This document shows, piece by piece, positions 18,928 through 27,992 of a stretch of DNA of 41,539 nt (position 1 is its first letter; each line of letters opens with the position of its first letter). The notes beneath the pieces were generated by a model. That model searched no databases. It saw nothing but the letters and a program-made list of their open reading frames with translations, and had not been told where the DNA came from. Location: contig JAIEMG010000162.1 of assembly GCA_019752375.1 (NCBI GenBank), forward strand, positions 1 to 41,539. The letters run 5' to 3'. A program made the position numbers and the translations under genes. Source of the DNA: Gemmataceae bacterium. Its GTDB lineage: Bacteria > Planctomycetota > Planctomycetia > Gemmatales > Gemmataceae.

Positions 18928-20241
18928 TCACTGCTTCTTCACCCACCCCCCGATGTCCTCGATCACCTCCGGCGACACTGATCCCACCTTCTGATACTCT
19001 TCCGGCTTGCTCTTGCCCACGCCTTCCATGAACAGGTGATTCAGCTTCGGATAGCTCTTCAGCTCCACGTTCTTGCGGTCGGTCAGGGCCTTCTTCCAGC
19101 CGGCGAAGTCGGTCATCGTTACCTGGTAGTCGCGCTCGCCTTGTAGGATCAGCAAGGGTTGTTTCAGCTTGACGGCCACCTCGGCCGGCTTGTACGGGCG
19201 CAGCGCCAGCCAGTAGGGTGCGGGCATGCCGAGCGGCAGGTCGGAGTCAGGAGTGTCGGGAGACAACTTCGGGTCCTTGACGCGGGCGACCTGTTCGCGG
19301 ATGGCGTCCAGCGAGCGCATCGGGACCTGGTTCAGCGCGACGAGGTAGGTCAACTGCTCGAGGATCAGGTCTTCCAGCGGCCGGGTCGGGGCGCCGAGGA
19401 GGATCAGGCCGGCAATCGATGGGTCTTGCTCGCCGATGCGCGGAGCCAGCATCGCGCCCAGGCTGTGGCCGAGGACGAAGACCTTTTTCGGGTCGATGCC
19501 GGGCGTCCTCTGGAGCAGTTTCACCGCAGCCAGGGCGTCGTCGGTGACCTCTTCCTTCACGGTCAGGTCTTTGATCTTCGCCAGCTTGGTGCCGTGCTCG
19601 CGCGTCCGCTTTTCGTAGCGCAAGACGGCGATGCCGCGTGACGCCAGGCCCCACGCCAGGTCGCGGAAGGGACGGTTCGGGCCAAGAGTCTCGTCGCGGT
19701 CGTTGGGGCCGGAGCCGTGGACCAGCACGACGGCGGCGAAAGGACCGGTGCCCTTGGGCTTTGACAGGGTGCCCGGCAACACCCACTCGGCCGTGCCGAC
19801 CTTGACTTCGGTGTCGTCAAACGCGTCGCGCTTGACGTAGGCGGGCGTCTTGTATTCGGCAGACGCGGCGGGGGCGAAGAAGAGACCGGCGATCTGCTTG
19901 TCCGCATCGAAGACCACGCGGGCGTCGAGGGCCGCCTTTTCGAACTGACAGGTGACGATGACGAACTCGTACTTGTCTTTCTTCTCGCGGCGGACGCCGG
20001 TGACCTTCTGGAAAGCGCCGACCTGGCCGCGCAGGGCTTTCCAGGTCTCTTCGAGCTTGGCGGGCGGCAGGACTTTCTTCATCGTATCGTCGAAGTCCTT
20101 GGCAGCGGCCTTGAAGTCGTCTTTTGTCAAGGCCGTCACCAGGGCGCGGGCCCTCGTATCGAGGTCATCAGCCTTGTCCTGGGCGAGCAATGGCAGGGTA
20201 AATGCGGCGCTCAGGGCGAGCGAAATGATCGGCGATCGCAT
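18928..20241 (-). CDS. Secreted alpha/beta hydrolase with DUF3887-like N-terminal domain
   Basis: The product has 437 residues. A signal peptide (residues 1-20) is followed by a DUF3887-like domain at about 25-125 (ALVTALTKDDFKAAAKDFDDTM). An alpha/beta hydrolase fold comes next, with HGSGPNDRDE as the oxyanion region, the nucleophile elbow GHSLGA (Ser260), DYQVTM as probable acid region and NHLFMEG with the catalytic His near the C-terminus. Extracellular or periplasmic esterase/peptidase activity is likely; the substrate is unknown. GAGGAAG before ATG 20241 supports the start. The radical SAM gene upstream is on the same strand, with its stop 36 bases before this start, so co-transcription is possible though no functional link is evident. 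Confidence 0.85.
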   Translation of the reverse strand: MRSPIISLALSAAFTLPLLAQDKADDLDTRARALVTALTKDDFKAAAKDFDDTMKKVLPPAKLEETWKALRGQVGAFQKVTGVRREKKDKYEFVIVTCQFEKAALDARVVFDADKQIAGLFFAPAASAEYKTPAYVKRDAFDDTEVKVGTAEWVLPGTLSKPKGTGPFAAVVLVHGSGPNDRDETLGPNRPFRDLAWGLASRGIAVLRYEKRTREHGTKLAKIKDLTVKEEVTDDALAAVKLLQRTPGIDPKKVFVLGHSLGAMLAPRIGEQDPSIAGLILLGAPTRPLEDLILEQLTYLVALNQVPMRSLDAIREQVARVKDPKLSPDTPDSDLPLGMPAPYWLALRPYKPAEVAVKLKQPLLILQGERDYQVTMTDFAGWKKALTDRKNVELKSYPKLNHLFMEGVGKSKPEEYQKVGSVSPEVIEDIGGWVKKQ

Positions 20242-20277
20242 GGGCTTCCTCGTTTATGAACATGTGGCGGCAGGAAC

Positions 20278-21168
20278 TCAAGAGGCACCGTAGAACGCTT
20301 CACAGAGCAGACCGGTGCGCCGGCGGACCAGGCTGACGATCGCATCCACCTCGGCGTCGGCCAGTGCCGACACCCAGGACTCCGCCGGCAGCCGGGCCAC
20401 CGTGTAGACCTGCACCAGATTGATTCGTCCGCCCGAGCGCACGATTTCGTTCAGGCGATCGCAGAACGCGTCCAGTTCGACGGCCGACGGCCCCGCCCCG
20501 TGCATGCGCAGGAACAACGCCTGGATCACCAGCGGACGCGACCGGGCGGCGTCCGCGATGTTGTCCAGTACACGCTGAAACGGGATCGTCGTGCGATCGA
20601 CGGCCTGGTAGTACGCCTCGGTGCCGGCTTCGAGCTTGGCCCAGATTTCGCCGTGGTGTTCATCGAGCACCGTCAGGGCTTCGCGCACCATCGGATGCTG
20701 AAAACGCGTCGCATTGGTGATGAGCACGAGCTTGACGCTCTCCAAACCGCGGCGGGCTTTGATCTCCGCGACGGCGCGCACCACGTCCAGGAACTGCGGA
20801 CAGGTCGTCGGCTCGCCGTCGCCGGAGAAGGCAAAGTCGTTCAGCCGGCGAACCTCGGCCGGCGTTTCGCGGAAGCGATCCATCTCGAAGAGCTCGCCGC
20901 TGCAGACCAGGTCGAGCGTGTCTTCCACCTCTTGCAGCAGACGGGGGACATCGACGTCGCGCACGACGGGCGGCGTCTTGCGATCGACCTGGCAGTAGAC
21001 GCAGTCGAAGTTGCAGATTTTGTCGGGATTGAGGTTGATGCCGATGCTGACGCCCTTGCTCCGCCGCGATACCACGGCATAAACGTAGCGATTGTCCGCA
21101 AAGGTGCGGCGATGGTCGCGGTGGACGTTCAGGTTCAGTCCGCGAAATGGCTTGGTCGTGTCCGGCAT
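20278..21168 (-). CDS. Radical SAM protein of the TYW1-like (COG0731) group
   Basis: The product has 296 residues. The radical SAM cluster motif CxxxCxxC is formed by Cys52, Cys56 and Cys59 (CNFDCVYC) and is preceded by the family-typical GVSIGINLNPDK. Later blocks include the SAM-binding-type FSGDGEPTTCPQF and LITNATRF. The closest named relatives I can suggest are the COG0731 enzymes, which include the wybutosine tRNA-modifying TYW1. Bacterial members have no proven function and wybutosine is not expected in bacteria. ATG 21168 has a very good GGAGG 7 bases upstream; the ORF extension to 21261 is therefore rejected. The protein is cytoplasmic and expected to need a reductant. Confidence 0.85.
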   Translation of the reverse strand: MPDTTKPFRGLNLNVHRDHRRTFADNRYVYAVVSRRSKGVSIGINLNPDKICNFDCVYCQVDRKTPPVVRDVDVPRLLQEVEDTLDLVCSGELFEMDRFRETPAEVRRLNDFAFSGDGEPTTCPQFLDVVRAVAEIKARRGLESVKLVLITNATRFQHPMVREALTVLDEHHGEIWAKLEAGTEAYYQAVDRTTIPFQRVLDNIADAARSRPLVIQALFLRMHGAGPSAVELDAFCDRLNEIVRSGGRINLVQVYTVARLPAESWVSALADAEVDAIVSLVRRRTGLLCEAFYGAS

Positions 21169-21479
21169 CCGTGGTCCTCCAGGGCTCATTGGGCGCACGG
21201 TAATTGTAGGCAATCGGCAGGGTCGAGCGCTGGACCGACAATTTTGTGGATCGGTATGCAATGGCCCCTTTACGTCTGGCGCCGCGAGCAGTTACAATCC
21301 ATCATCGAGCACCAGATTCTACCTCTCCACGTTCGCTTTCTCGCCGCGGAATATGCGAGCGGATCGGGAAGTTCCGGTGTTAAATCAAATGCAATCAATC
21401 GTCAGAGAAATTGACAGAATAGGCGCGGGCGACGGCCCTTCCCTCCAGACCTTCTTCCAACCATTCCCGGGGGACTGTG
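21169..21479. other. Divergent promoter region between radical SAM and HtrA genes
   Basis: This 311-base space has no gene. A minus-strand TACAAT lies at 21203-21208, about 35 bases before the radical SAM start. On the plus strand, TTTACG (21269-21274) and TACAAT (21293-21298) are 18 bases apart and could drive the HtrA gene. Both are candidates only. Confidence 0.3.
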
Positions 21480-22487
21480 ATGGCACCTTGGCGGAAGTAC
21501 TCGAAACAAGCGTCGGCGCTGGTCCTGGTCTGCTTCCTGGCCGTCGTCGCGGTCCGGGCGGACGAGGCCAAGCCCGGCCAGCTGCCCGCGGTCCTGGACA
21601 AGCCTGCGCCGGAGAACGTCGAAGACCTCAAGGCCATCCAGAAGCAGGTCAAGGTGGTGCTGGAAAAAGTGATGCCGTGCACGGTCGGCGTCAAGGTCGG
21701 TGCCTCCCAGGGCAGCGGCGTCATCGTCAGCAAGGACGGTTACGTGCTGACTGCCGGCCACGTTTCCGGCACACCTAATCGCGACATTACCCTGGTTTTC
21801 CACGACGGCAAGACGGTGAAGGCCAAAACGCTCGGCAACAACCGCGCGATCGATAGCGGCCTGATCAAGATCACCGAGGAAGGCAAGGACTGGCCGTTCG
21901 TCGAGATGGCCAAGTCCGGCGACCTGAAGAAGGGCCAGTGGTGCATCGCGCTGGGCCAGCCCGGCGGCTACCGAGCCGGCCGCACGCCGCCGCTGCGTCT
22001 GGGCCGCGTGCTCGACTCCACGGAAATGCTGGTTCGCACCGATTGCACGCTGGTCGGCGGCGACTCGGGCGGCCCGCTGTTCGACATGGAAGGCCGGGTC
22101 ATCGGCATCCATAGCCGGATCGGCGGCTCGATCAACGCCAACATCCACGTGCCAGTCGATACCTTCCGCAACACCTGGGACCGTCTGGCCAAGGCCGAAG
22201 TGATTGGGGGACCGGCTCAGAACACGGCATTCCTGGGCGTGGGCGCCGATTCCGAAGCCAAGAATTGCAAGATCAAGGACGTCACCGAGGGCGGTCCGGC
22301 CGAGAAGGCCGGGTTCAAGCCGGGCGACGTCATCACCAAGTTTGACGGCCAGAAGATCGAGAACTTTAACGACCTGAGCGGCCTGATCGCCAAGAAGAAG
22401 CCGAACGACGAAGTGAACGTCGAAGTCCTCCGCGGCGAAGAAACGGTGACGTTAAAGGTCAAGTTGGCCAAGCGGCCGACGGAGTAA
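21480..22487 (+). CDS. HtrA/Deg-like serine protease with C-terminal PDZ domain
   Basis: The product has 335 residues with a signal peptide (about 1-28). The trypsin-like domain has a complete triad: His94 in TAGHV, Asp125 in AIDSGLIKI and Ser196 in GGDSGGPLF. A PDZ domain follows at about 245-330 (TAFLGVGADSEAKNCKIKDV, GFKPGDVITKFDGQKIENF), the normal order for DegP/DegS-type proteases. It should act in the periplasm on misfolded or regulatory proteins, with the PDZ binding C-termini or controlling activity. ATG 21480 is chosen over GTG 21477 because of the GGGGG at 21468-21473. The next gene, 82 bases downstream, encodes an altered paralogue and is probably co-transcribed. Confidence 0.9.
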   Translation: MAPWRKYSKQASALVLVCFLAVVAVRADEAKPGQLPAVLDKPAPENVEDLKAIQKQVKVVLEKVMPCTVGVKVGASQGSGVIVSKDGYVLTAGHVSGTPNRDITLVFHDGKTVKAKTLGNNRAIDSGLIKITEEGKDWPFVEMAKSGDLKKGQWCIALGQPGGYRAGRTPPLRLGRVLDSTEMLVRTDCTLVGGDSGGPLFDMEGRVIGIHSRIGGSINANIHVPVDTFRNTWDRLAKAEVIGGPAQNTAFLGVGADSEAKNCKIKDVTEGGPAEKAGFKPGDVITKFDGQKIENFNDLSGLIAKKKPNDEVNVEVLRGEETVTLKVKLAKRPTE

Positions 22488-22569
22488 ATACACGAAGCCG
22501 CAAGCGGCTGTTGTTGGCGTGCATTCCCCCTAATCCATCCCTCCCAATGTTGCGGGGAGTTTATCTTCC

Positions 22570-23772
22570 ATGAAAGCAAGCACCTGCCGATTCACTTTCC
22601 GGGCCGCTTCCTTCGTGCTGGTCGCGGCCTTCGGACTCAGCCTGACCAGCGATGCCCTGGGCCAGGGCAAAGACAAGGACTTCCAGCGCAGCAGCCCCGC
22701 CGTCATCGCGGCGTTCCGTGAAGTCGTCACCAAGTCCAGCAAGTCCACCGTTCGCATCAAATGCGACGGCAAGGAAGCAGCCCTGGGCACCGTCGTCCAT
22801 GCGGACGGCTTCATCCTCACCAAGTTCAGCGAGTTGAAAGGCACCATCATTTGCCGGCTGAAAGACGGCCGCGAGATGGAAGCCAAGGTCGTCGGCGTCC
22901 ATGAACAGCACGACGTCGCCATGCTCAAGATCGACGTCAAGGAGTTGACGGTCGTCGAGTGGATCGAGAGCAAGAACGCTCCGGTCGGTCACTGGGTGGC
23001 TTCCCCCAGCCCGGGCGAGGATCCGGTGGCCATCGGCGTCGTCAGTGTCCTGTCGCGCAACCTGCCTGCCGTCAAGGGCCCGACGCCAAATCCGAACAGC
23101 GGCTACCTGGGTATCGCACTCGATCCGGCTGCCACCGGCGCCAAGATTTCCGAAGTGCTGAAGGGCGGCGGCGCCGAGAAGGCCGGCATCAAGGTCAACG
23201 ACGTCGTTCTTGCCATCAACGGCAAGGACATCGAGAACCTCGACGCCTTCATGGCCACCGTGCAGAAGCACAAGCCGGGCGAGGTCCTGACTCTGAAAAT
23301 CAAGCGCGGCGACGAGGAAATGGAGATCAAGGCGACGCTCGGCAAGCGCCCTCCGGTCCGCGCCGACTATCAGAACAGCCTCGGCAGCGAGCTCAGCAAT
23401 CGTCGGACCGGTTTCCCGAACGTCCTCCAGCACGACCAGGTCATCAAGCCAACCGATTGCGGTGGACCGGTCGTCGACCTGGACGGCAAGGTGATCGGCG
23501 TCAACATTGCTCGTGGCGGCCGTACCGAAAGCTACGCGATCCCGAGCGAAACACTTCTTCCCCTCATCCCGGAACTGATGTCGGGCAAGCTGGCCCCCAA
23601 GCCGGACCTGACCGCGCTCAAGAGCGACCTGGAAAAGAAGCTGGCCGAGGCCAGGGACGTGATCCAGAAGGCCGAAGCCGAGAAACTGGCGCTGGAAAAG
23701 AAGATCGCCGACGCCAAAGCGCTTCTGGAGAAGCTGGAAGCGGAGCTGAAGGGGATTAAAGAGAAGAAGTAA
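22570..23772 (+). CDS. Inactive HtrA-like protein with PDZ domain inside the protease fold and a C-terminal coiled coil
   Basis: The product has 400 residues with a signal peptide (about 1-32). The trypsin-like fold is recognisable (GTVVHADGFILT, then HDVAMLKID), but the His position of TAGHV reads TKFSE (Ser87). The nucleophile motif GDSGGP reads TDCGGP, with Cys297 in place of Ser. Asp115 is kept. A PDZ domain (about 178-258, GYLGIALDP to LGKRPP) lies before the strand with Cys297, so it is inserted within the protease domain rather than after it. Residues 346-398 form a Lys/Glu-rich coiled coil. A catalytic role is unlikely, and a regulatory or scaffold role beside the active paralogue upstream is plausible. 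GGGGAG precedes ATG 22570. Confidence 0.82.
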   Translation: MKASTCRFTFRAASFVLVAAFGLSLTSDALGQGKDKDFQRSSPAVIAAFREVVTKSSKSTVRIKCDGKEAALGTVVHADGFILTKFSELKGTIICRLKDGREMEAKVVGVHEQHDVAMLKIDVKELTVVEWIESKNAPVGHWVASPSPGEDPVAIGVVSVLSRNLPAVKGPTPNPNSGYLGIALDPAATGAKISEVLKGGGAEKAGIKVNDVVLAINGKDIENLDAFMATVQKHKPGEVLTLKIKRGDEEMEIKATLGKRPPVRADYQNSLGSELSNRRTGFPNVLQHDQVIKPTDCGGPVVDLDGKVIGVNIARGGRTESYAIPSETLLPLIPELMSGKLAPKPDLTALKSDLEKKLAEARDVIQKAEAEKLALEKKIADAKALLEKLEAELKGIKEKK

Positions 23773-23781
23773 AACGGATTT

Positions 23782-23819
23782 GCCGCTTGCGGCGTAGCAC
23801 TTGCTACGCCGCAAGCGGC
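23782..23819. repeat. 18-bp perfect inverted repeat, possible bidirectional terminator
   Basis: Arms 23782-23799 (GCCGCTTGCGGCGTAGCA) and 23802-23819 are exact reverse complements with a 2-base loop, followed by GTTTTC on the plus strand. It lies between the stops of two convergent genes (23772 and 23824), where termination in both directions is expected. A near copy occurs at 39736-39779, so it also belongs to a dispersed family. Confidence 0.8.
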
Positions 23820-23823
23820 GTTT

Positions 23824-24285
23824 TCACTCGTCGGTCGGTTCCGGATCGTCGAATTCCGCCTCGATCACTTCAATCCGCTGTTTTGGTTTAACCACTTCTC
23901 GCTTCGGCTTCGCCAACCCCGCCTTTTCCAGCAGCGACTGGCTTGAGATGTCCTCCTCGACCAGGTTCTGAAATGCGATGTGGCCCGCCGCCAGGTGATA
24001 CTGGATCGTGTAGCGGCGCTTGGCGATCTGGATCTCGTCGCCGGGCCGCAACGCCTTGGTCTGAACGCGCTGGCCGTTGACCTTGGTGCCGTTGGTGCTG
24101 CCCAGGTCGCGGACGTACCAGACGCCTTCGGAAAAGCTCATCTCGCAATGCTGCCCCGAAACATTCGGGAAGCGCAAACAGATGTCGCACGACTCGCGTC
24201 GCCCCATGGTGAGTCGCTCGCGGAGCAGCGGAATAGTGTCTCCCCCGCCGACCGGCACCAGCTCGCCCTTGCCTTGAAAGTTCAT
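23824..24285 (-). CDS. FHA-domain protein, 153 aa
   Basis: An FHA domain spans about residues 8-95 with the key residues in place: Gly28-Arg29-Arg30 (MGRRESCDICLRF), VSGQHCEMSF and DLGSTNGTKVNG. The C-terminal 55 residues are charged and end in an acidic tail (EFDDPEPTDE) that may be a partner-binding or phosphorylation site. It probably acts as a cytoplasmic reader of phosphothreonine. ATG 24285 is chosen because the homologous domain begins there and the upstream frame is His/Cys-rich and not protein-like. A candidate promoter lies at 24374-24401. Confidence 0.82.
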   Translation of the reverse strand: MNFQGKGELVPVGGGDTIPLLRERLTMGRRESCDICLRFPNVSGQHCEMSFSEGVWYVRDLGSTNGTKVNGQRVQTKALRPGDEIQIAKRRYTIQYHLAAGHIAFQNLVEEDISSQSLLEKAGLAKPKREVVKPKQRIEVIEAEFDDPEPTDE

Positions 24286-24373
24286 GACTGGACCCAAGTA
24301 CAGACAATGAAGACGCCAATGCCGACAATGGCAGTGGTTAGAATGCAAAATGAGAAAACGATGAGATCGCCCA

Positions 24374-24401
24374 ATTATAAACGGTGGCCACACCGTGAGA
24401 A
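24374..24401 (-). promoter_or_regulatory. Candidate sigma-70-type promoter for the FHA gene
   Basis: On the minus strand a perfect -10 TATAAT (24379-24374) lies 16 bases after TTCTCA (24401-24396), which matches TTGACA in four of six bases. It would give a leader of about 80 bases before the FHA ATG at 24285. The perfect -10 in GC-rich surroundings is the main support. Confidence 0.4.
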
Positions 24402-24456
24402 GGGACAATCGGCGGGATTTTGACGTGTGTGCCCAGCGACGGCGGCCGCCTCGGCC

Positions 24457-25509
24457 TTATTTCTTGTCGGGCAGCAGCGATTTGGCTTCGACCTTCCAGT
24501 CCTCGGTGACCTTGACCGGGTCCATCGTCCCCTTGCCGACTCCCCAGTAGGTCGACCCCTGAAGGTCGCCGCGAAAGCTCAGTTTGTCGAAGCCCTTCAC
24601 GTCAATGACGTGATTCACCGGCAACCCCAGAACCAGGAAATCGCCCTTGTCGTTGCCGAAGTAACGCAAGTCCTTGGCCTTGTCACCTTGCTGCACCCCG
24701 CCCGCCATGTCGACGGGCACCCAGCCGATGCCGTCCGCGAAGAACTCGGCTTTGACGTGGACCTGGTAGTAAACGATGCCGCTGATCTGGTCATCTTTCT
24801 TGGCCGACAGCGCCCAGCGTCCCGCCAGCGTTCGTGCCGGGACCTGGTTGGCACGCAGGGCGGAGACGTACATTCCGGACAGGCCACCGCAATCCGACTT
24901 GCCGGCCCGGCAGACGGCGGACGCCGCGCGGTCCATCTGCACTGCATAGTGATACTTGAACTGGGTGCTGATGTGCAGGAAGATCCGACGGGCAAGGTCC
25001 ACGTCGCTCTCCTGGTCCTGCCGGCGCAGGTTTTCCTTGGTCAGCCACTGCTGGAAGTCCTTGGACTCCCAGTCGAAGTCCTTGCTCGACTTGAGCCACT
25101 CACGCCGCTCGTCCGCCTTGAGGTCGACGGTGGCCGGCGGCTTCTCGCCGGAATCAAGCGCGATCAGGCGACGACTGAACAGAGTCGCCGAGTACCTCGC
25201 CTGCACCTGGAATCCCTGCTGAAACTGCTTCTCTTTGCCTGAAAGTCGGTAGAGGACCAGCCCGCGCGGCTCCATCGCCGGCTTCTTGCTGCCGGCGATC
25301 TCCACGTTGGAGCGGACCTTGTCCTGGCAGGGCAAGTCTAGAGGCTTTGGAATAACAACGACCCATTCCGTGGCCTGAAACTTGGGGAAGCTATATTCCT
25401 GGGTGAGTACGGCTTCGATTTCCTTGGCAGGCGTCACTTCAAGGCGATGGGTTGGCGGCGCGGCCAGTACCAGGGACGTCCAGAGCAGCGGTCCAAGAAA
25501 GGGCGTCAT
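24457..25509 (-). CDS. Secreted transglutaminase-like protein
   Basis: The product has 350 residues with a short signal peptide (about 1-17). The transglutaminase-like core carries the Cys-His-Asp triad: Cys207 in KSDCGGLSGMYVSALRANQVPAR, His251 in YYQVHVKAEFF and Asp267 in WVPVDMAGG. The spacing and the motif ARxLAGR fit the bacterial transglutaminase/protease superfamily (transglut_core). Members are secreted cysteine proteases, peptidoglycan-modifying enzymes or cross-linkers; which applies here cannot be told. AGGTGAG sits just before ATG 25509. The PQQ-propeller gene lies upstream on the same strand, separated by an inverted repeat. Confidence 0.85.
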   Translation of the reverse strand: MTPFLGPLLWTSLVLAAPPTHRLEVTPAKEIEAVLTQEYSFPKFQATEWVVVIPKPLDLPCQDKVRSNVEIAGSKKPAMEPRGLVLYRLSGKEKQFQQGFQVQARYSATLFSRRLIALDSGEKPPATVDLKADERREWLKSSKDFDWESKDFQQWLTKENLRRQDQESDVDLARRIFLHISTQFKYHYAVQMDRAASAVCRAGKSDCGGLSGMYVSALRANQVPARTLAGRWALSAKKDDQISGIVYYQVHVKAEFFADGIGWVPVDMAGGVQQGDKAKDLRYFGNDKGDFLVLGLPVNHVIDVKGFDKLSFRGDLQGSTYWGVGKGTMDPVKVTEDWKVEAKSLLPDKK

Positions 25510-25538
25510 CGCTCACCTGAAGGCATGGAGAATCTAAC

Positions 25539-25590
25539 GAGCCCGAGGCGCAGGCAAGGGAGCGGCCTCCCTTGCCTGCGCCTCGGGCTC
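25539..25590. repeat. Perfect 24-bp inverted repeat with 4-nt loop
   Basis: Arms 25539-25562 (GAGCCCGAGGCGCAGGCAAG...) and 25567-25590 are exact reverse complements around CGGC. The repeat is between the PQQ-propeller gene's stop (25608) and the transglutaminase-like gene's start (25509), both on the minus strand. It could terminate or attenuate transcription between them. Confidence 0.85.
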
Positions 25591-25607
25591 CTGTGGTGCA
25601 CTTTGAA

Positions 25608-27992
25608 TTATGGGTCCTTGCGTTCTTCGCCCTCTTCCTTCTTGAGGACCGGGTAGCAGACGATACTGGTCAAGGTCTGCGAGATCAACTGTCCGTCGGC
25701 GAAGATCAGGTTGCCGGGCACCTCGAACTTGCCGTCCTTCTTGATGGCCTTGGTCGTGCTCACGATCGCGCCCTTGGCGAGGTCGATCGCCACCACGCCG
25801 GCTTCCTTGGTGTCGGCCGTGGACTTGACCGGCAGGTAATAGACGTTGTCGGATGCGACACCTTGGCCGGATGGTGTGCCCGTATTGCTGACCTTCCAGA
25901 CTTCCTTGCCGTCGAGCAAATTCAGCGCCCGCAGGTGGTTCTTGCCGACAATGATTGCCTTGCCGTGGAAAACGCCGGCGAAGTAAAGCTCGTCAGCGGC
26001 GCGTTCGTTCTTCCACACTTCACGGCCATCCTTGAGGTTCAGGCAGAAGATGCCCTTCGAGTCCGGTGCAGTGAATACCACCTTGCCGTGCTGAATGGCG
26101 GGAGCCGAGTTCTTCCATTCATTCAACAGGTAGAGCTGGTTCGCTGCATTGGGATTGAAGAACTGATTCGGCTTCACCTTGGGGTCGACGGGCGCGGGCT
26201 CGCGGTAGCTATGCGCCCAGACCAGGCTGTGCGTCAGCAGATCGACCGCCAGGACCGTGCCCGCGTTGGTGGGGCAGACCAGGACGCCGTCGCCAAAGGC
26301 CAGGTGCGCGGCGTGCAGGCGGCGATTGAAATCGTAATGGATCTTGTCCTTGGCAGTCGCCAGTTCCTGCTTCCAGACGATTTCGGGCGGCGGCGGGTTC
26401 TTCTCGTTGGCATCCTTGCATTCCAGGCACACCAGCCGCAGGGCGCCGTCCTTCTCGTTCAGAAGGTAGAGCTTGCCGTTCATCGGCAATGGGGCGCCGA
26501 GGAAGAAGCTGTCCTTGAGATCACTGGTGTCATGCCGTCCGCCCAGTTCCCAGCGCAGGCTGCCGTACTCCAGGTGGTACGCCTTGAGCGTGTTGCGCTC
26601 GACCATGTCCTTGAGGGCGCCGAACTGGTTGTTCTGGTTGCCCATGAACATCATTCGCTGCTGTTGGATGGTGAACGGGTGGGGCTGGAGGATCAGGTCA
26701 TCGACTGCGTAGACGCGCACACCATCGCTGCTCAGGCAACCGGTGACGGAGTTGTCGAAGAGAGAATGCGTGGGGCCTTGCCACTGGTTGTACTGCTGCT
26801 TCCAACCATCCAGCACGCCCTTCTTGTTCGCTTCGCCCGTGAGGCCGGCAATACCACCGTCGGTGTTCGACCACCAGCCCGGCTCGCCTGCCTTGATCTT
26901 GAGCTTTTCGCCCCGGTGCTCGAATTCCTTTTCCTTCAGATTTACCGTGTAGACGCCGTCGTAGGTGCGATAGATCACCAACCCGTTGGTGGCCAGCGGA
27001 TGGAAGGCGTGCAGTGGCAGGTGGCCCTTGGCTTCCAGCTGACGGACGCCCTCATTGATGGCCGTCTCGATCCAGGGCGGCCGCCCGTCGCCGCGTGCCA
27101 GCAGCGTGCTGTGCGACCAGACGGGCTCCAGCGAGACCGGGCCACCGACGGATTGGTTGGTGCGATTGGCCGAACCACGATAGTAGGGTGTATCAAACGT
27201 GAAACGGGGCGTGGAAACCGTCCCCTTGTCCAGTTCTTCCCGGACCCGATCAACGCTCACGATCTGCCCCTGGATGTTGATCCCGCCGTCGCGCTTGGCT
27301 TTGGCAACGAGCAGCTTCCAGGTGTCGTCGCCGGAGGCCTTGTCGCCCGCCCGGTAAAAGGAGAGTGCGGCCTTGAGCAGCACCGCCGGGGACATCTCGG
27401 GACCGTGCGGACCAGTGATCAGACGTTCAAAGTAAAGGGCCGCCATCATCGGTTCGTCGCGTTCGAGGAACCGGGTAGCGATGAGTTCCGTGGCCTTGAT
27501 ACCGGCCTGAGTGTGGAGATACCGCTGAGCGACATCGGCGAGCATTTGCATGTCGTTGCGGGTGCGAGCTTCCGTCAGTCGGGCCGATGCTTCACGTCCG
27601 TACATGCCTTCGTAGACCTTCAGGCCTTCGCCGGGCATGGTGCCGAGCAATCGATTGGCCTCGCAGCGAACGCTCACCCAGAGGGTGGTGGGCTTCTGGC
27701 CAGGGCCTTCGCGGGTGATCTGGACGAAGCCGTCTTCACCGCCGTTGAGCAGGAACTGGAGGGCCTCTGCGGCCTTGGACCATTCCTTCTCCTCGATCAG
27801 CTCTTGCCCTTTCGTCATGACCTGAGTGGCTTTACGATCCGTCTGCAACGTGATCGGCTGGCCGTGCGTGCTGCCGCCCGGAGTCGGGGCCTGGGCAACG
27901 GCCTGCGGCGTGGTCGCGGTGAAGTAGAGGACCAGGACGGCCCCCACGGCGATTGCTCCGCTCACCAGCAAGAACCGACGTGTACTTGGCAT
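25608..27992 (-). CDS. Membrane-anchored protein with TPR-like and PQQ-type beta-propeller domains
   Basis: The product has 794 residues. An N-terminal hydrophobic helix (about 7-25) acts as signal anchor. Residues 50-250 are helical and TPR-like (GQELIEEKEWSKAAEALQFL). From about residue 260 the protein is a beta-propeller with PQQ-like repeats (NGLVIYRTYDGVYTVNLKEKE, GTVLAVDLLTHSLVWAH, LNLKDGREVWKNE, LNLLDGKEVWKVS), similar to BamB and planctomycete PQQ-propeller proteins. No PQQ-dehydrogenase active-site signature is visible, so it is likely a periplasmic scaffold rather than an enzyme. AGAGGAA upstream of ATG 27992 supports the start. A 1047-codon open frame runs antisense across it and is a shadow. 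Confidence 0.85.
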   Translation of the reverse strand: MPSTRRFLLVSGAIAVGAVLVLYFTATTPQAVAQAPTPGGSTHGQPITLQTDRKATQVMTKGQELIEEKEWSKAAEALQFLLNGGEDGFVQITREGPGQKPTTLWVSVRCEANRLLGTMPGEGLKVYEGMYGREASARLTEARTRNDMQMLADVAQRYLHTQAGIKATELIATRFLERDEPMMAALYFERLITGPHGPEMSPAVLLKAALSFYRAGDKASGDDTWKLLVAKAKRDGGINIQGQIVSVDRVREELDKGTVSTPRFTFDTPYYRGSANRTNQSVGGPVSLEPVWSHSTLLARGDGRPPWIETAINEGVRQLEAKGHLPLHAFHPLATNGLVIYRTYDGVYTVNLKEKEFEHRGEKLKIKAGEPGWWSNTDGGIAGLTGEANKKGVLDGWKQQYNQWQGPTHSLFDNSVTGCLSSDGVRVYAVDDLILQPHPFTIQQQRMMFMGNQNNQFGALKDMVERNTLKAYHLEYGSLRWELGGRHDTSDLKDSFFLGAPLPMNGKLYLLNEKDGALRLVCLECKDANEKNPPPPEIVWKQELATAKDKIHYDFNRRLHAAHLAFGDGVLVCPTNAGTVLAVDLLTHSLVWAHSYREPAPVDPKVKPNQFFNPNAANQLYLLNEWKNSAPAIQHGKVVFTAPDSKGIFCLNLKDGREVWKNERAADELYFAGVFHGKAIIVGKNHLRALNLLDGKEVWKVSNTGTPSGQGVASDNVYYLPVKSTADTKEAGVVAIDLAKGAIVSTTKAIKKDGKFEVPGNLIFADGQLISQTLTSIVCYPVLKKEEGEERKDP

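Noticed and set aside
21169-21261. Upstream extension of the radical SAM protein
   Set aside because: ATG 21168 has a strong GGAGG at ideal spacing, and the extension covers the candidate promoter.
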